Assembly: GCA_949291975.1 (NCBI GenBank) | Contig: CASEYA010000051.1 | Span: 1-7,085, forward strand | Length of the DNA: 7,085 bases | From: an uncultured Christensenella sp. | GTDB taxonomy: Bacteria > Bacillota > Clostridia > Christensenellales > UBA1242 | Reading direction: 5' to 3' | Shown here: positions 1-5,327 of the stretch, one piece after another | How positions within the stretch are numbered: the stretch's first letter is position 1 | Layout: each line of letters opens with the position of its first letter | The notes under the pieces: generated by a model | The model's database searches: none | What the model saw: only the letters and a program-made list of their open reading frames with translations | Told to the model about the DNA's origin: nothing | Translations under genes and position numbers: made by a program

Positions 1-720
1 AATTATGGTTATGTGTGCAACATAGAATATGTAAAAAAACCATTTCATTGAATATTTGCCTTTTTGACCATTGTATAGCATAAGTAAGGGAAGAGATAAA
101 AGGGCAAATAGTTCCAGAAAACAACCAAAGTTGATGTTTGTTTGAAATATAAAGCCTCCCAGCCAAAATGCCACAATAAAAAGGGCAGACAGTATCCACA
201 TTGTTATGTGGTTTGACTTTGAATCTTTGTGATAGAACAGATAGAATATTGCAGGTAAAAACACACCATATACACTGTATGATACATCAATTTTCACAAA
301 ATCTAGAATCATCACTACAACATATACAAGCAAAATCAGTGCTAAAAATATAAACGGACGGTTGCGCTTTTTTATTTGGTCAATAGACAATAACACAAGC
401 AGAGCTAGCACAAAGGTAAACAGAATGTTAAGACTGCAAATTCCCGTGTTCAGTGCAAAATAATATGGAATTTGTGCAATTACAGCAAAAAGTAGCATAA
501 ACAGAAAATATTTTTTCTTGTTGTGTGTGTAAAACCAGCCTTCTGCAACAAAAAATGCAAAAATTGGGAACGAAATTCTGCCAATAACTCTAAACACATA
601 ATAAAGCCACAAAAGATTAGCACTTGCAAACACATCTTGACCAATAATTGCACCAACATGGTCAATCAGCATGGTTATAAGTGCAATCCATTTTAATGTT
701 AATCTACTTAAACCCTTCAT
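1..720 (-). CDS. TraX-family polytopic membrane protein (C-terminus cut by window edge)
   Basis: The frame is open for 240 codons from an ATG at 720 to the window edge, with no stop. The protein is very hydrophobic with about seven or more membrane segments. It follows the TraX family pattern along its length: LKWIALITMLIDHVG (9-23), IGRISFPIFAFFVAEGW (46-62), KYFLFMLL (70-77), NILFTFVLALL (98-108), a YGVFLPAIFY segment (151-160), LPLLMLYNGQKGKYS (210-224) and a C-terminal FYIFYVAHI block (229-237). TraX proteins are usually about 220-250 aa, so only the tail is missing. In the F plasmid, TraX is needed for N-terminal acetylation of pilin. Chromosomal homologues in Bacillota have no settled role, and no conjugation gene is visible here. 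The Asp-His pair at 20-21 and the C-terminal His at 236 sit in the most conserved blocks. No clear SD precedes the ATG. Family call is firm; function is unknown. Confidence 0.88.
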   Translation of the reverse strand, partial: MKGLSRLTLKWIALITMLIDHVGAIIGQDVFASANLLWLYYVFRVIGRISFPIFAFFVAEGWFYTHNKKKYFLFMLLFAVIAQIPYYFALNTGICSLNILFTFVLALLVLLSIDQIKKRNRPFIFLALILLVYVVVMILDFVKIDVSYSVYGVFLPAIFYLFYHKDSKSNHITMWILSALFIVAFWLGGFIFQTNINFGCFLELFALLSLPLLMLYNGQKGKYSMKWFFYIFYVAHITII

Positions 721-787
721 GTTTTTATTGTAATATAAACAAAACAAAAATACAAATCATTTTTTACATTTTTAATAATTTAATTAA

Positions 788-815
788 AAAAGAATGGTGT
801 TATTACCATTCTTTT
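788..815 (-). terminator. Intrinsic terminator after the flavin oxidoreductase gene
   Basis: A perfect 11-bp inverted repeat (AAAAGAATGGT at 788-798, ACCATTCTTTT at 805-815) encloses a 6-nt loop. Read on the minus strand, the hairpin starts 36 nt past the oxidoreductase stop codon and is followed by a run of six T, so it fits rho-independent termination of that gene. The plus-strand side also has T-rich sequence (TTTTAGTTTT), but no plus-strand gene ends here. It also separates the oxidoreductase from the TraX-like gene, which therefore probably has its own promoter. Confidence 0.85.
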
Positions 816-851
816 AGTTTTGTTAATTATATATGTTTTATGTTATAGTAA

Positions 852-2903
852 TTAAAGTTTTTCTGCAACTTCCCAAGCACCCCAAACAACTGTTCTGAGA
901 TTGCCAACTTTTAATGCGTCACCAACAATGTGAACATTTTTGTCTGCCTCTGCAATTGGGGCAGGGTTATAGCCAACACAAGAAATAACATTGTCTGCCT
1001 TAACTTCACGCTTGTTGCCATTTTTATCTTTTATGATAACGCTTCCGTCTTTAACTTCAATAACAGCACTTTCAAGGTAAACAGGAACTTCTTTAAGTTT
1101 AAAGAAATCACGAAGATAAGATGAGTTTGCAAGACATAGTCCAGTAACAGCCATAAGGTCGTTTTGCATTTCAACAATCACAGGTCGTTTTCCTTTTAAG
1201 AAAAGGTCATAGGCAATTTCACAACCAGTAAGTCCACCACCAATAATAACAACATCATCGCCAACTGGTTTACCGTTAAGATAGTCAAGTGCTTCCATTG
1301 TTTTTTCAAATCCTCTTGTGCCAAGTGTTTTTGCTTTTGCGCCTGTTGCGATAACAATTTCGTCAGCATCAAGACTTCTTATGTTTTTAACTTCGGTGTT
1401 AAAGCGAACTTCAATGTTCAAGTCTTTAATTTGTTTTTCATACCATTTTATAAGCATGCGGTCTTTTTCTTTAAAAGCAAAACTTGCAGCAGGAACAAAA
1501 ACTCCGCCAAGGTGGTCAGTTTTTTCATAGATTACCACTTTGTGTCCACGCAGGGTGGCAATTCTTGCAACTTCCATTCCGCCAACACCACCACCAACAA
1601 CTGCAATGCGTTTTGGAGATGTTGTTTTTATAATTTCATATTTGCCTTTTTGCATAACAAGTGGGTTAAGTGCACAGCGTGCCATACCCTTTGAATCTGC
1701 CATTGAAACATCACAAGATACACCTTTATAGTGTGCCATTGGGAAACAACCATTGTGACAACAAATACAAGGCAAAATATCTTCTGGTCTTTCTTCTTTA
1801 AGTTTTGTTACCCAGTGAGGGTCGGCAAGAAATTGTCTTGCAACACCCATTGCGTCAATTTTTCCGTTTTTAATTGCATTTGCTGCTGTCTCTGGTTCCA
1901 TTCTTCCAGCACAAACAACAGGCATTTTTGTAAACTCTTTGATGTGTTCAACATCTTTAAGGTTGCAGTTTTGTGGCATATAGGAAGGTGGGTGAGCCCA
2001 ATACCAAGCGTCATATGTTCCATTATCAGCATCAAACATATCATATCCAGCATCTTCAAGATATTTTATTGCTTTTTCACTTTCCTTCATATCTCTTCCA
2101 ACTTCTTTGAATTTTTCGCCAGGAAGAGCGCCTTCGTTAAAGCCTTTTGTTTTACTCACAACAGAATATCTAAGAGAAACAGGGAAGTCCTTTCCACAGG
2201 TTTCTTTGATTGCTTTAACAATGTCTGTTGCAAAACGGTATCTGTTTTCAAAACTTCCACCATATTCATCTGTTCTGTGGTTGGTGTATTCATGTGTAAA
2301 TTGGTCAAGAAGATATCCTTCGTGAACAGCGTGAATTTCAACACCATCAACACCAGCATCTTGAAGCATTTTTGCTGTTTTTGCAAACGCTTCAACCATT
2401 TCGTTAATTTCTTTCTTTGTTATTTCACGAGTGGTATATCCAGGGCACCACCTTGAAGGAAGTTTGCTTGGAGATGCTGTAAGTCGTGAGAAGTCAATAA
2501 TTGGCTTAATGAGTTTTGCAACAAATTTGTTTCTTGCCATTGATGCAAAGTTTTCAGGAATGGTAAAAGCACGACCAAAACCAGCGGTCAACTGAACAAA
2601 CATTTTTGCGCCTGTCTTGTGGAATTCTTTCATATATTCCGCAAGTTCTCTAAAAGCACCTTTTGCCTTATAAAGCCATTGTCCGCCCATTATGTTTCTT
2701 ATCGGCGCAATGCCAGGAATGATAAGACCAACATCATGTTTTGCAATGTCCATAAAAAGATTTGCAGCGTCTTTATCAAAATGATGCTTTTCCATCCAAC
2801 CAAAAAGCGATGTTCCGCCCATTGGACACATTACAATTCTGTTTTTGATTTTACACTTTCCAATCTTCCAAGGAGTGAAAAGTGATTCATATTTTTTATT
2901 CAT
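852..2903 (-). CDS. NADH:flavin oxidoreductase, FMN/4Fe-4S/FAD three-domain type (FadH / BaiCD-BaiH / 2-enoate reductase superfamily)
   Basis: Predicted cytoplasmic 683-aa enzyme. Residues 1-375 form an Old Yellow Enzyme TIM barrel that binds FMN: the hallmark block at 187-223 contains GVEIHAVHEGYLLDQF and then the RTDEYGGSFENR signature, and CAGRMEP plus GVARQFLADP (331-361) form the phosphate site. Next is a 4Fe-4S motif, C379-x2-C382-x3-C386, with a fourth Cys probably C410 (before ALNP). A FAD Rossmann domain begins at KRIAVVGGGVGGMEVA (431-446), with the acidic E460 ending strand 2. A second dinucleotide fold begins at VVIIGGGLTGCEIA (551-564) and has E578, suggesting NADH rather than NADPH. 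The C-terminal HIVGDA motif (658-663) closes the FAD site. Relatives reduce activated C=C bonds (dienoyl-CoA, 2-enoates, cinnamates, bile-acid and steroid enones). The substrate here cannot be told, and no bai or beta-oxidation genes lie beside it. The start at 2903 was chosen over an in-frame ATG at 2960 because AAGGGGG lies 5 nt upstream and the family alignment begins here. Closest subfamily is uncertain. Confidence 0.95.
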   Translation of the reverse strand: MNKKYESLFTPWKIGKCKIKNRIVMCPMGGTSLFGWMEKHHFDKDAANLFMDIAKHDVGLIIPGIAPIRNIMGGQWLYKAKGAFRELAEYMKEFHKTGAKMFVQLTAGFGRAFTIPENFASMARNKFVAKLIKPIIDFSRLTASPSKLPSRWCPGYTTREITKKEINEMVEAFAKTAKMLQDAGVDGVEIHAVHEGYLLDQFTHEYTNHRTDEYGGSFENRYRFATDIVKAIKETCGKDFPVSLRYSVVSKTKGFNEGALPGEKFKEVGRDMKESEKAIKYLEDAGYDMFDADNGTYDAWYWAHPPSYMPQNCNLKDVEHIKEFTKMPVVCAGRMEPETAANAIKNGKIDAMGVARQFLADPHWVTKLKEERPEDILPCICCHNGCFPMAHYKGVSCDVSMADSKGMARCALNPLVMQKGKYEIIKTTSPKRIAVVGGGVGGMEVARIATLRGHKVVIYEKTDHLGGVFVPAASFAFKEKDRMLIKWYEKQIKDLNIEVRFNTEVKNIRSLDADEIVIATGAKAKTLGTRGFEKTMEALDYLNGKPVGDDVVIIGGGLTGCEIAYDLFLKGKRPVIVEMQNDLMAVTGLCLANSSYLRDFFKLKEVPVYLESAVIEVKDGSVIIKDKNGNKREVKADNVISCVGYNPAPIAEADKNVHIVGDALKVGNLRTVVWGAWEVAEKL

Positions 2904-2908
2904 TTTTT

Positions 2909-2915
2909 CCCCCTT
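2909..2915 (-). promoter_or_regulatory. Ribosome binding site that fixes the oxidoreductase start
   Basis: On the minus strand AAGGGGG is followed by five A and then ATG at 2903. This good purine-rich site with a short spacer decides for the 683-aa form. Two upstream in-frame ATGs, at 2960 and 2930, lack such a site and would add a tail not seen in the family. Confidence 0.8.
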
Positions 2916-2921
2916 AATTTT

Positions 2922-2960
2922 ACTATACATAACTTTACTTATTTTTAACAAAAAAGTCAA
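2922..2960 (-). promoter_or_regulatory. Probable sigma-A promoter of the oxidoreductase gene
   Basis: On the minus strand, TTGACT (2955-2960) matches the -35 consensus at 5 of 6 positions. Two -10 choices exist: TAAAGT (2932-2937) at 17 bp, or TATAGT (2922-2927), which pairs better with TTGTTA (2946-2951) at 18 bp. Either gives a short leader before the SD at 2909-2915. Which pair is used is not decidable by eye. Confidence 0.55.
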
Positions 2961-2969
2961 TCAAACAAA

Positions 2970-2985
2970 GGGGAAAATGGGGAAA
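2970..2985. repeat. Direct repeat GGGGAAA x2 next to the oxidoreductase -35 box
   Basis: GGGGAAA occurs at 2970-2976 and again at 2979-2985, a 9-bp period, in otherwise G-poor DNA. It lies 10 bp upstream of the putative -35 box of the minus-strand oxidoreductase gene, a usual place for an activator or repressor site. Function is inferred from position only. Confidence 0.35.
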
Positions 2986-3185
2986 TTTGTAAAAAATATA
3001 TCTTTTCATAAAAAACTGCGAGCTATATGACAAATTTTTTGCTGTTATATTTATTTTTTTGAGTGTGGCTAAAACTTGATTTTTTGTTTTGTTAATAATT
3101 TTTATCTGTTTAAAATTTTTTATGTTTTCATTATAAAAGTTGTTTAACATAGATGCAGTTCTTTAAAAATCTGGTCTTTGCCTGT
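2986..3185. other. AT-rich intergenic stretch without a recognisable gene
   Basis: This is the inner part of the 368-bp gap between the oxidoreductase and the small minus-strand gene. It is very AT-rich with many A and T runs. A minus-strand frame (2935-3150) exists, but it has no SD, is low in complexity and runs over the oxidoreductase promoter, so I do not call it. No tRNA, riboswitch or conserved RNA fold is recognised. The 8-mer TGCAGTTC (3154-3161) has an inverted copy, GAACTGCA, at 3204-3211, inside the adjacent terminator. Confidence 0.6.
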
Positions 3186-3249
3186 AAAAAGAAGCCTTGC
3201 TTTGAACTGCACTTTTAAAAATTTTTTTAGCGCCATAAAAGACAAGGCT
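3186..3249 (-). terminator. Nested-stem intrinsic terminator after the small minus-strand gene
   Basis: On the minus strand AGCCTTG (3243-3249) pairs with CAAGGCT (3193-3199), and the second arm runs directly into TCTTTTT (3186-3192). Inside the large loop, GCGCT (3229-3233) pairs with AGTGC (3209-3213) through one G-U pair that exists only in the minus-strand RNA, so the fold favours that direction. The hairpin begins 22 nt after the stop codon at 3272. The long loop makes it less canonical than the other terminators here. Confidence 0.6.
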
Positions 3250-3271
3250 ATTTTGGTTTGATAATTAAATA

Positions 3272-3565
3272 TTATTGCTTTAAATTTTGTTCTTTTATTT
3301 TGTGAACACGATTTTGATGCTGTTGAATATAGGCAAGCGCACTTCTTTTGTTTTCTTCTCGCATCAAGTCTTCACGGGATAAAGTTTGCATGGGTGCCTG
3401 CTTAGTTGTGTGGTTTTCAGACTTTGATGCAAAATTTTGTGTGATTTGAGGCAATATTTTTAAAATTTTTGGCAATAATGATGTTAAATCAAATTTTGGT
3501 TTATTTTGGATGTCTATTTGTTTATTTATCACTTGTGAAGAGCCGATTTTATGAAATTTTTTCAT
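3272..3565 (-). CDS. Small hypothetical basic protein (97 aa)
   Basis: I do not recognise this gene. The ATG at 3565 is preceded by AAAAGGG with a 5-6 nt spacer, and a hairpin terminator follows the TAA, so it is probably a genuine monocistronic gene rather than a chance frame. The protein is rich in Lys, Gln and Asn, has no Cys or Trp, and shows no signal peptide or membrane segment. Residues about 24-42 (KPKFDLTSLLPKILKILPQ) could form an amphipathic helix, residues 43-60 look disordered, and residues 63-97, starting SREDLMREENKRSA, are highly charged and likely helical. It is transcribed divergently from the propeller lipoprotein across a 100-bp gap, so it could share regulation with it. 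A DNA-, RNA- or membrane-associated role is possible but unsupported. Confidence 0.6.
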   Translation of the reverse strand: MKKFHKIGSSQVINKQIDIQNKPKFDLTSLLPKILKILPQITQNFASKSENHTTKQAPMQTLSREDLMREENKRSALAYIQQHQNRVHKIKEQNLKQ

Positions 3566-3570
3566 TTTTT

Positions 3571-3577
3571 ACCCTTT
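3571..3577 (-). promoter_or_regulatory. Ribosome binding site of the small hypothetical gene
   Basis: The minus strand reads AAAGGGT, then five A, then ATG at 3565. This moderate SD match is the main sign that the 97-aa frame is translated. Confidence 0.55.
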
Positions 3578-3593
3578 TCTTTATAATAAATAT

Positions 3594-3622
3594 TTGACTA
3601 AATTCACATTTGATGATATTAT
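3594..3622 (+). promoter_or_regulatory. Sigma-A type promoter of the propeller lipoprotein gene
   Basis: TTGACT (3594-3599) and TATTAT (3617-3622) each match consensus at 5 of 6 positions and are separated by exactly 17 bp. The start site would fall near 3629, leaving a leader of about 35 nt before the GTG at 3666. On the other strand TATAAT (3618-3623) overlaps this -10 and could serve the divergent small gene, but no good -35 box accompanies it. Confidence 0.65.
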
Positions 3623-3641
3623 ATGATTTATAGACTAAATT
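3596..3641 (+). repeat. Pair of 9-bp direct repeats (GACTAAATT) flanking the -10 region
   Basis: GACTAAATT occurs at 3596-3604, overlapping the -35 box, and again at 3633-3641, just past the expected transcription start. The two copies are 37 bp apart, within the divergent promoter region. They may be operator half-sites or a chance repeat in AT-rich DNA. Confidence 0.35.
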
Positions 3642-3650
3642 TTGTGCAGT

Positions 3651-3657
3651 AAAGGAG
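3651..3657 (+). promoter_or_regulatory. Ribosome binding site that fixes a GTG start
   Basis: AAAGGAG at 3651-3657 is followed by 8 nt and then GTG at 3666. It shows that translation starts at this GTG and not at the in-frame TTG at 3642, since the SD lies downstream of that TTG. Confidence 0.8.
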
Positions 3658-3665
3658 TTTTACAG

Positions 3666-5156
3666 GTGAATAAGGCTAAAATTATAAATATAACAAAATA
3701 TATGTTTTTGCTACCACTGATTTTGGTGGCTGTTATTGTTTTTTCTGGTTGTGGAACAACCCCTTTTCGTGATAATCCAAGTGCAGACGATGTTGTCTAT
3801 GGCAACGGCAGTCTAGCAGTTACAAAGGGTGATTATCTTTATTTTGTAAATGGTTATATTGCTTCTGATGAGGTTGGCGATACAAACCACGAGGGCAGTG
3901 TAACATATGGTGCTCTTTACAGAATTAAACTTGATGAAAAAGGTAACCCAGTGGAAGTAGAGCCAGAATATGACGAAGACGGCAATGAAATTTTTGACGG
4001 AAGCAATGCGCTTCAAAATGTGGATGTTCTAGCAAGCAAAGTTGCAGGTTTTGAAAATATGGGACTCTATATTTTTGGCGATTATATCTATTACGCTTCT
4101 CCATATAACGGAATGGACAGCAACCGTGAAGTGCTTTCTGACCAAGTGGATATTTTCCGCATAAAACTTGACCGCAGTGGCAGTTCTGAGTGGCTTTATA
4201 CCACACAAAGCACCAACGAAAATGTGCAGTATTCAATGTTTGAAATAAATGGAGAGGTTTGCCTTGCGATTCTTGACGGAACAAAACTTGTTGCAATCAA
4301 GTTTGACCAAAATGGAAGGAAACAGCAAACAACAGTCAACGAAAATGTTACCAGTGTTGCATTCTTTAAATATGCTACAAGCACTACAACAGTAACTGAG
4401 TTTAACCATGATTTATATTATACTCGTAACATTACCGAAGAAGATGATGTAAGTTATCCAAGTGGAAATGTTGTTTGTAAGTTTAATTTTGCAACTTTTA
4501 GCAATACTGATAAAATCTTTATGGACGGAACAAGCACAATAACTTTTAAAATGGCTTCTAAAGACCGTTTGTTCTATGAAAAGCAACTTTCAACCAGCCA
4601 AAATGAGACTGTAACATTATATTCCATTCAAGATGCTACAAATATTGGTGGAGCAAATGAAACACGCATTTCAAACAGCTATTCAACATACAACTTCACA
4701 CCATCAGGGAACAGCACTGTTGTTGCCTATGATAGTGACAACACAAAAATTGTTTTGGTAAACTATCCAAACTTGAACAGCAATGTTGAACTCTATTCTG
4801 GCTCTGCAACCGTGATTGATGTAACTGAAGATTATGTTTACTTTACAGATAACACAAACAACACAATTAGCAGAATTAATTATGTTGAAATGGCAAAATT
4901 TGTTAAAGGTGAGGTAAACACTGCTCCAGAAGTTGAAACTATAAGTGCATCAGGCACAACGGTTTTCACAGGACAAGCAAATTATGTAACAATTTATGGA
5001 AATAAGATTTACTATCTTAACACATATGAAAGTGACAATTATTATTTGCATCAAATTGACCTTTCTCAATATGACACTGAAGCATCAAGTTATTATGACC
5101 ACTTTATTGGTGTTCTTCTTGAAGAAGACTATGAAACACAGTCAGAGGAAGAATAA
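3666..5156 (+). CDS. Lipoprotein with beta-propeller-like repeats (DUF5050-like)
   Basis: A 496-aa protein from a GTG start. A lysine-containing N-terminus is followed by a hydrophobic segment (about 13-26) and the lipobox F-S-G-C with Cys29 as the lipidation site, so the mature protein should be anchored outside the membrane. The rest is a series of about eight repeats in which a 'GDYxYY' strand is followed by a 'hyxIxLD.G' strand: GDYLYFVNG (55), FGDYIYYAS (137), INGEVCLAI (194), FNHDLYYTR (246), SKDRLFYEK (298), NSTVVAYDS (349), EDYVYFTDN (388) and YGNKIYYLN (444). IFRIKLDRSG (163-172) is the clearest second strand. This resembles DUF5050-type propellers of Bacillota. An acidic linker (about 91-112) interrupts the first repeat, and the C-terminus is acidic (QSEEE). 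There is no enzyme motif, so ligand or protein binding at the surface is likely. Blade count is approximate. Confidence 0.85.
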   Translation: MNKAKIINITKYMFLLPLILVAVIVFSGCGTTPFRDNPSADDVVYGNGSLAVTKGDYLYFVNGYIASDEVGDTNHEGSVTYGALYRIKLDEKGNPVEVEPEYDEDGNEIFDGSNALQNVDVLASKVAGFENMGLYIFGDYIYYASPYNGMDSNREVLSDQVDIFRIKLDRSGSSEWLYTTQSTNENVQYSMFEINGEVCLAILDGTKLVAIKFDQNGRKQQTTVNENVTSVAFFKYATSTTTVTEFNHDLYYTRNITEEDDVSYPSGNVVCKFNFATFSNTDKIFMDGTSTITFKMASKDRLFYEKQLSTSQNETVTLYSIQDATNIGGANETRISNSYSTYNFTPSGNSTVVAYDSDNTKIVLVNYPNLNSNVELYSGSATVIDVTEDYVYFTDNTNNTISRINYVEMAKFVKGEVNTAPEVETISASGTTVFTGQANYVTIYGNKIYYLNTYESDNYYLHQIDLSQYDTEASSYYDHFIGVLLEEDYETQSEEE

Positions 5157-5183
5157 AAACAGCCTTTTGGCTGTTTTTTGTTT
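5156..5183 (+). terminator. Intrinsic terminator of the propeller lipoprotein gene
   Basis: AAAACAGCC (5156-5164) and GGCTGTTTT (5169-5177) form a 9-bp stem with a TTTT loop, followed by further T (TTGTTTTG). The first arm begins on the last base of the TAA stop codon, so termination is directly coupled to the gene end. It makes read-through into the next lipoprotein gene unlikely. Confidence 0.88.
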
Positions 5184-5243
5184 TGAAATTTAAAAGGGTT
5201 GTTATTTTTTGTGATTTTTTCTTAATAAATCTAAATAAATTAT

Positions 5244-5285
5244 GACAAAAAGTCGAAAAATGTCTTATTTTATTTGACTTTTGTC
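5244..5285. repeat. Two small dyads (GAC-A5-GTC and GAC-T4-GTC) at the second lipoprotein promoter
   Basis: GACAAAAAGTC (5244-5254) and GACTTTTGTC (5276-5285) are each a short dyad and are nearly inverted copies of each other. The second overlaps the -35 box TTGACT (5274-5279). The placement, with centres about 31 bp apart, is what an operator pair would look like, but no regulator is known here. Confidence 0.35.
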
Positions 5286-5302
5286 TTTCTTTTAAATAAA
5301 AT
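5274..5302 (+). promoter_or_regulatory. Sigma-A promoter of the Ig-like lipoprotein gene
   Basis: TTGACT (5274-5279), a 17-bp spacer and TAAAAT (5297-5302) match consensus at 5 of 6 positions in each box. It leads into an AAGAGGGAAG SD region (5315-5324) and the ATG at 5328. A terminator sits about 90 bp upstream, so this gene is probably transcribed on its own. Confidence 0.7.
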
Positions 5303-5327
5303 TACTAAAAAAATAAGAGGGAAGATT

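Noticed and set aside
1731..2456. A 241-codon plus-strand open frame antisense to the oxidoreductase
   Set aside because: It is a shadow of the real gene: Cys- and Phe-rich translation, no SD and no family resemblance.
852..2903. Naming the oxidoreductase baiCD, baiH or fadH
   Set aside because: The superfamily is clear, but no bile-acid or beta-oxidation neighbours are present and the Cys spacing differs, so a specific symbol would overstate the evidence.
2904..2960. A longer oxidoreductase starting at the upstream ATG (2960)
   Set aside because: It has no SD, overlaps the promoter elements, and adds 19 residues not expected for the family; the ATG at 2903 has AAGGGGG at good spacing.
2935..3150. 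A 71-codon minus-strand open frame in the intergenic gap
   Set aside because: AT-rich, low-complexity translation without SD, and it runs across the oxidoreductase promoter.
3642..3665. A TTG start for the propeller lipoprotein
   Set aside because: The SD AAAGGAG lies downstream of this TTG and correctly placed for the GTG at 3666, which also leaves a normal-length lipoprotein signal.
3925..4296. A 123-codon minus-strand frame inside the propeller lipoprotein gene
   Set aside because: It is antisense to a clearly coding frame, and its translation looks compositionally unnatural (His-, Gln- and Cys-rich).
5184..5243. A possible small RNA or leader between the two lipoprotein genes
   Set aside because: Only AT-rich sequence is seen, with no promoter or terminator of its own.
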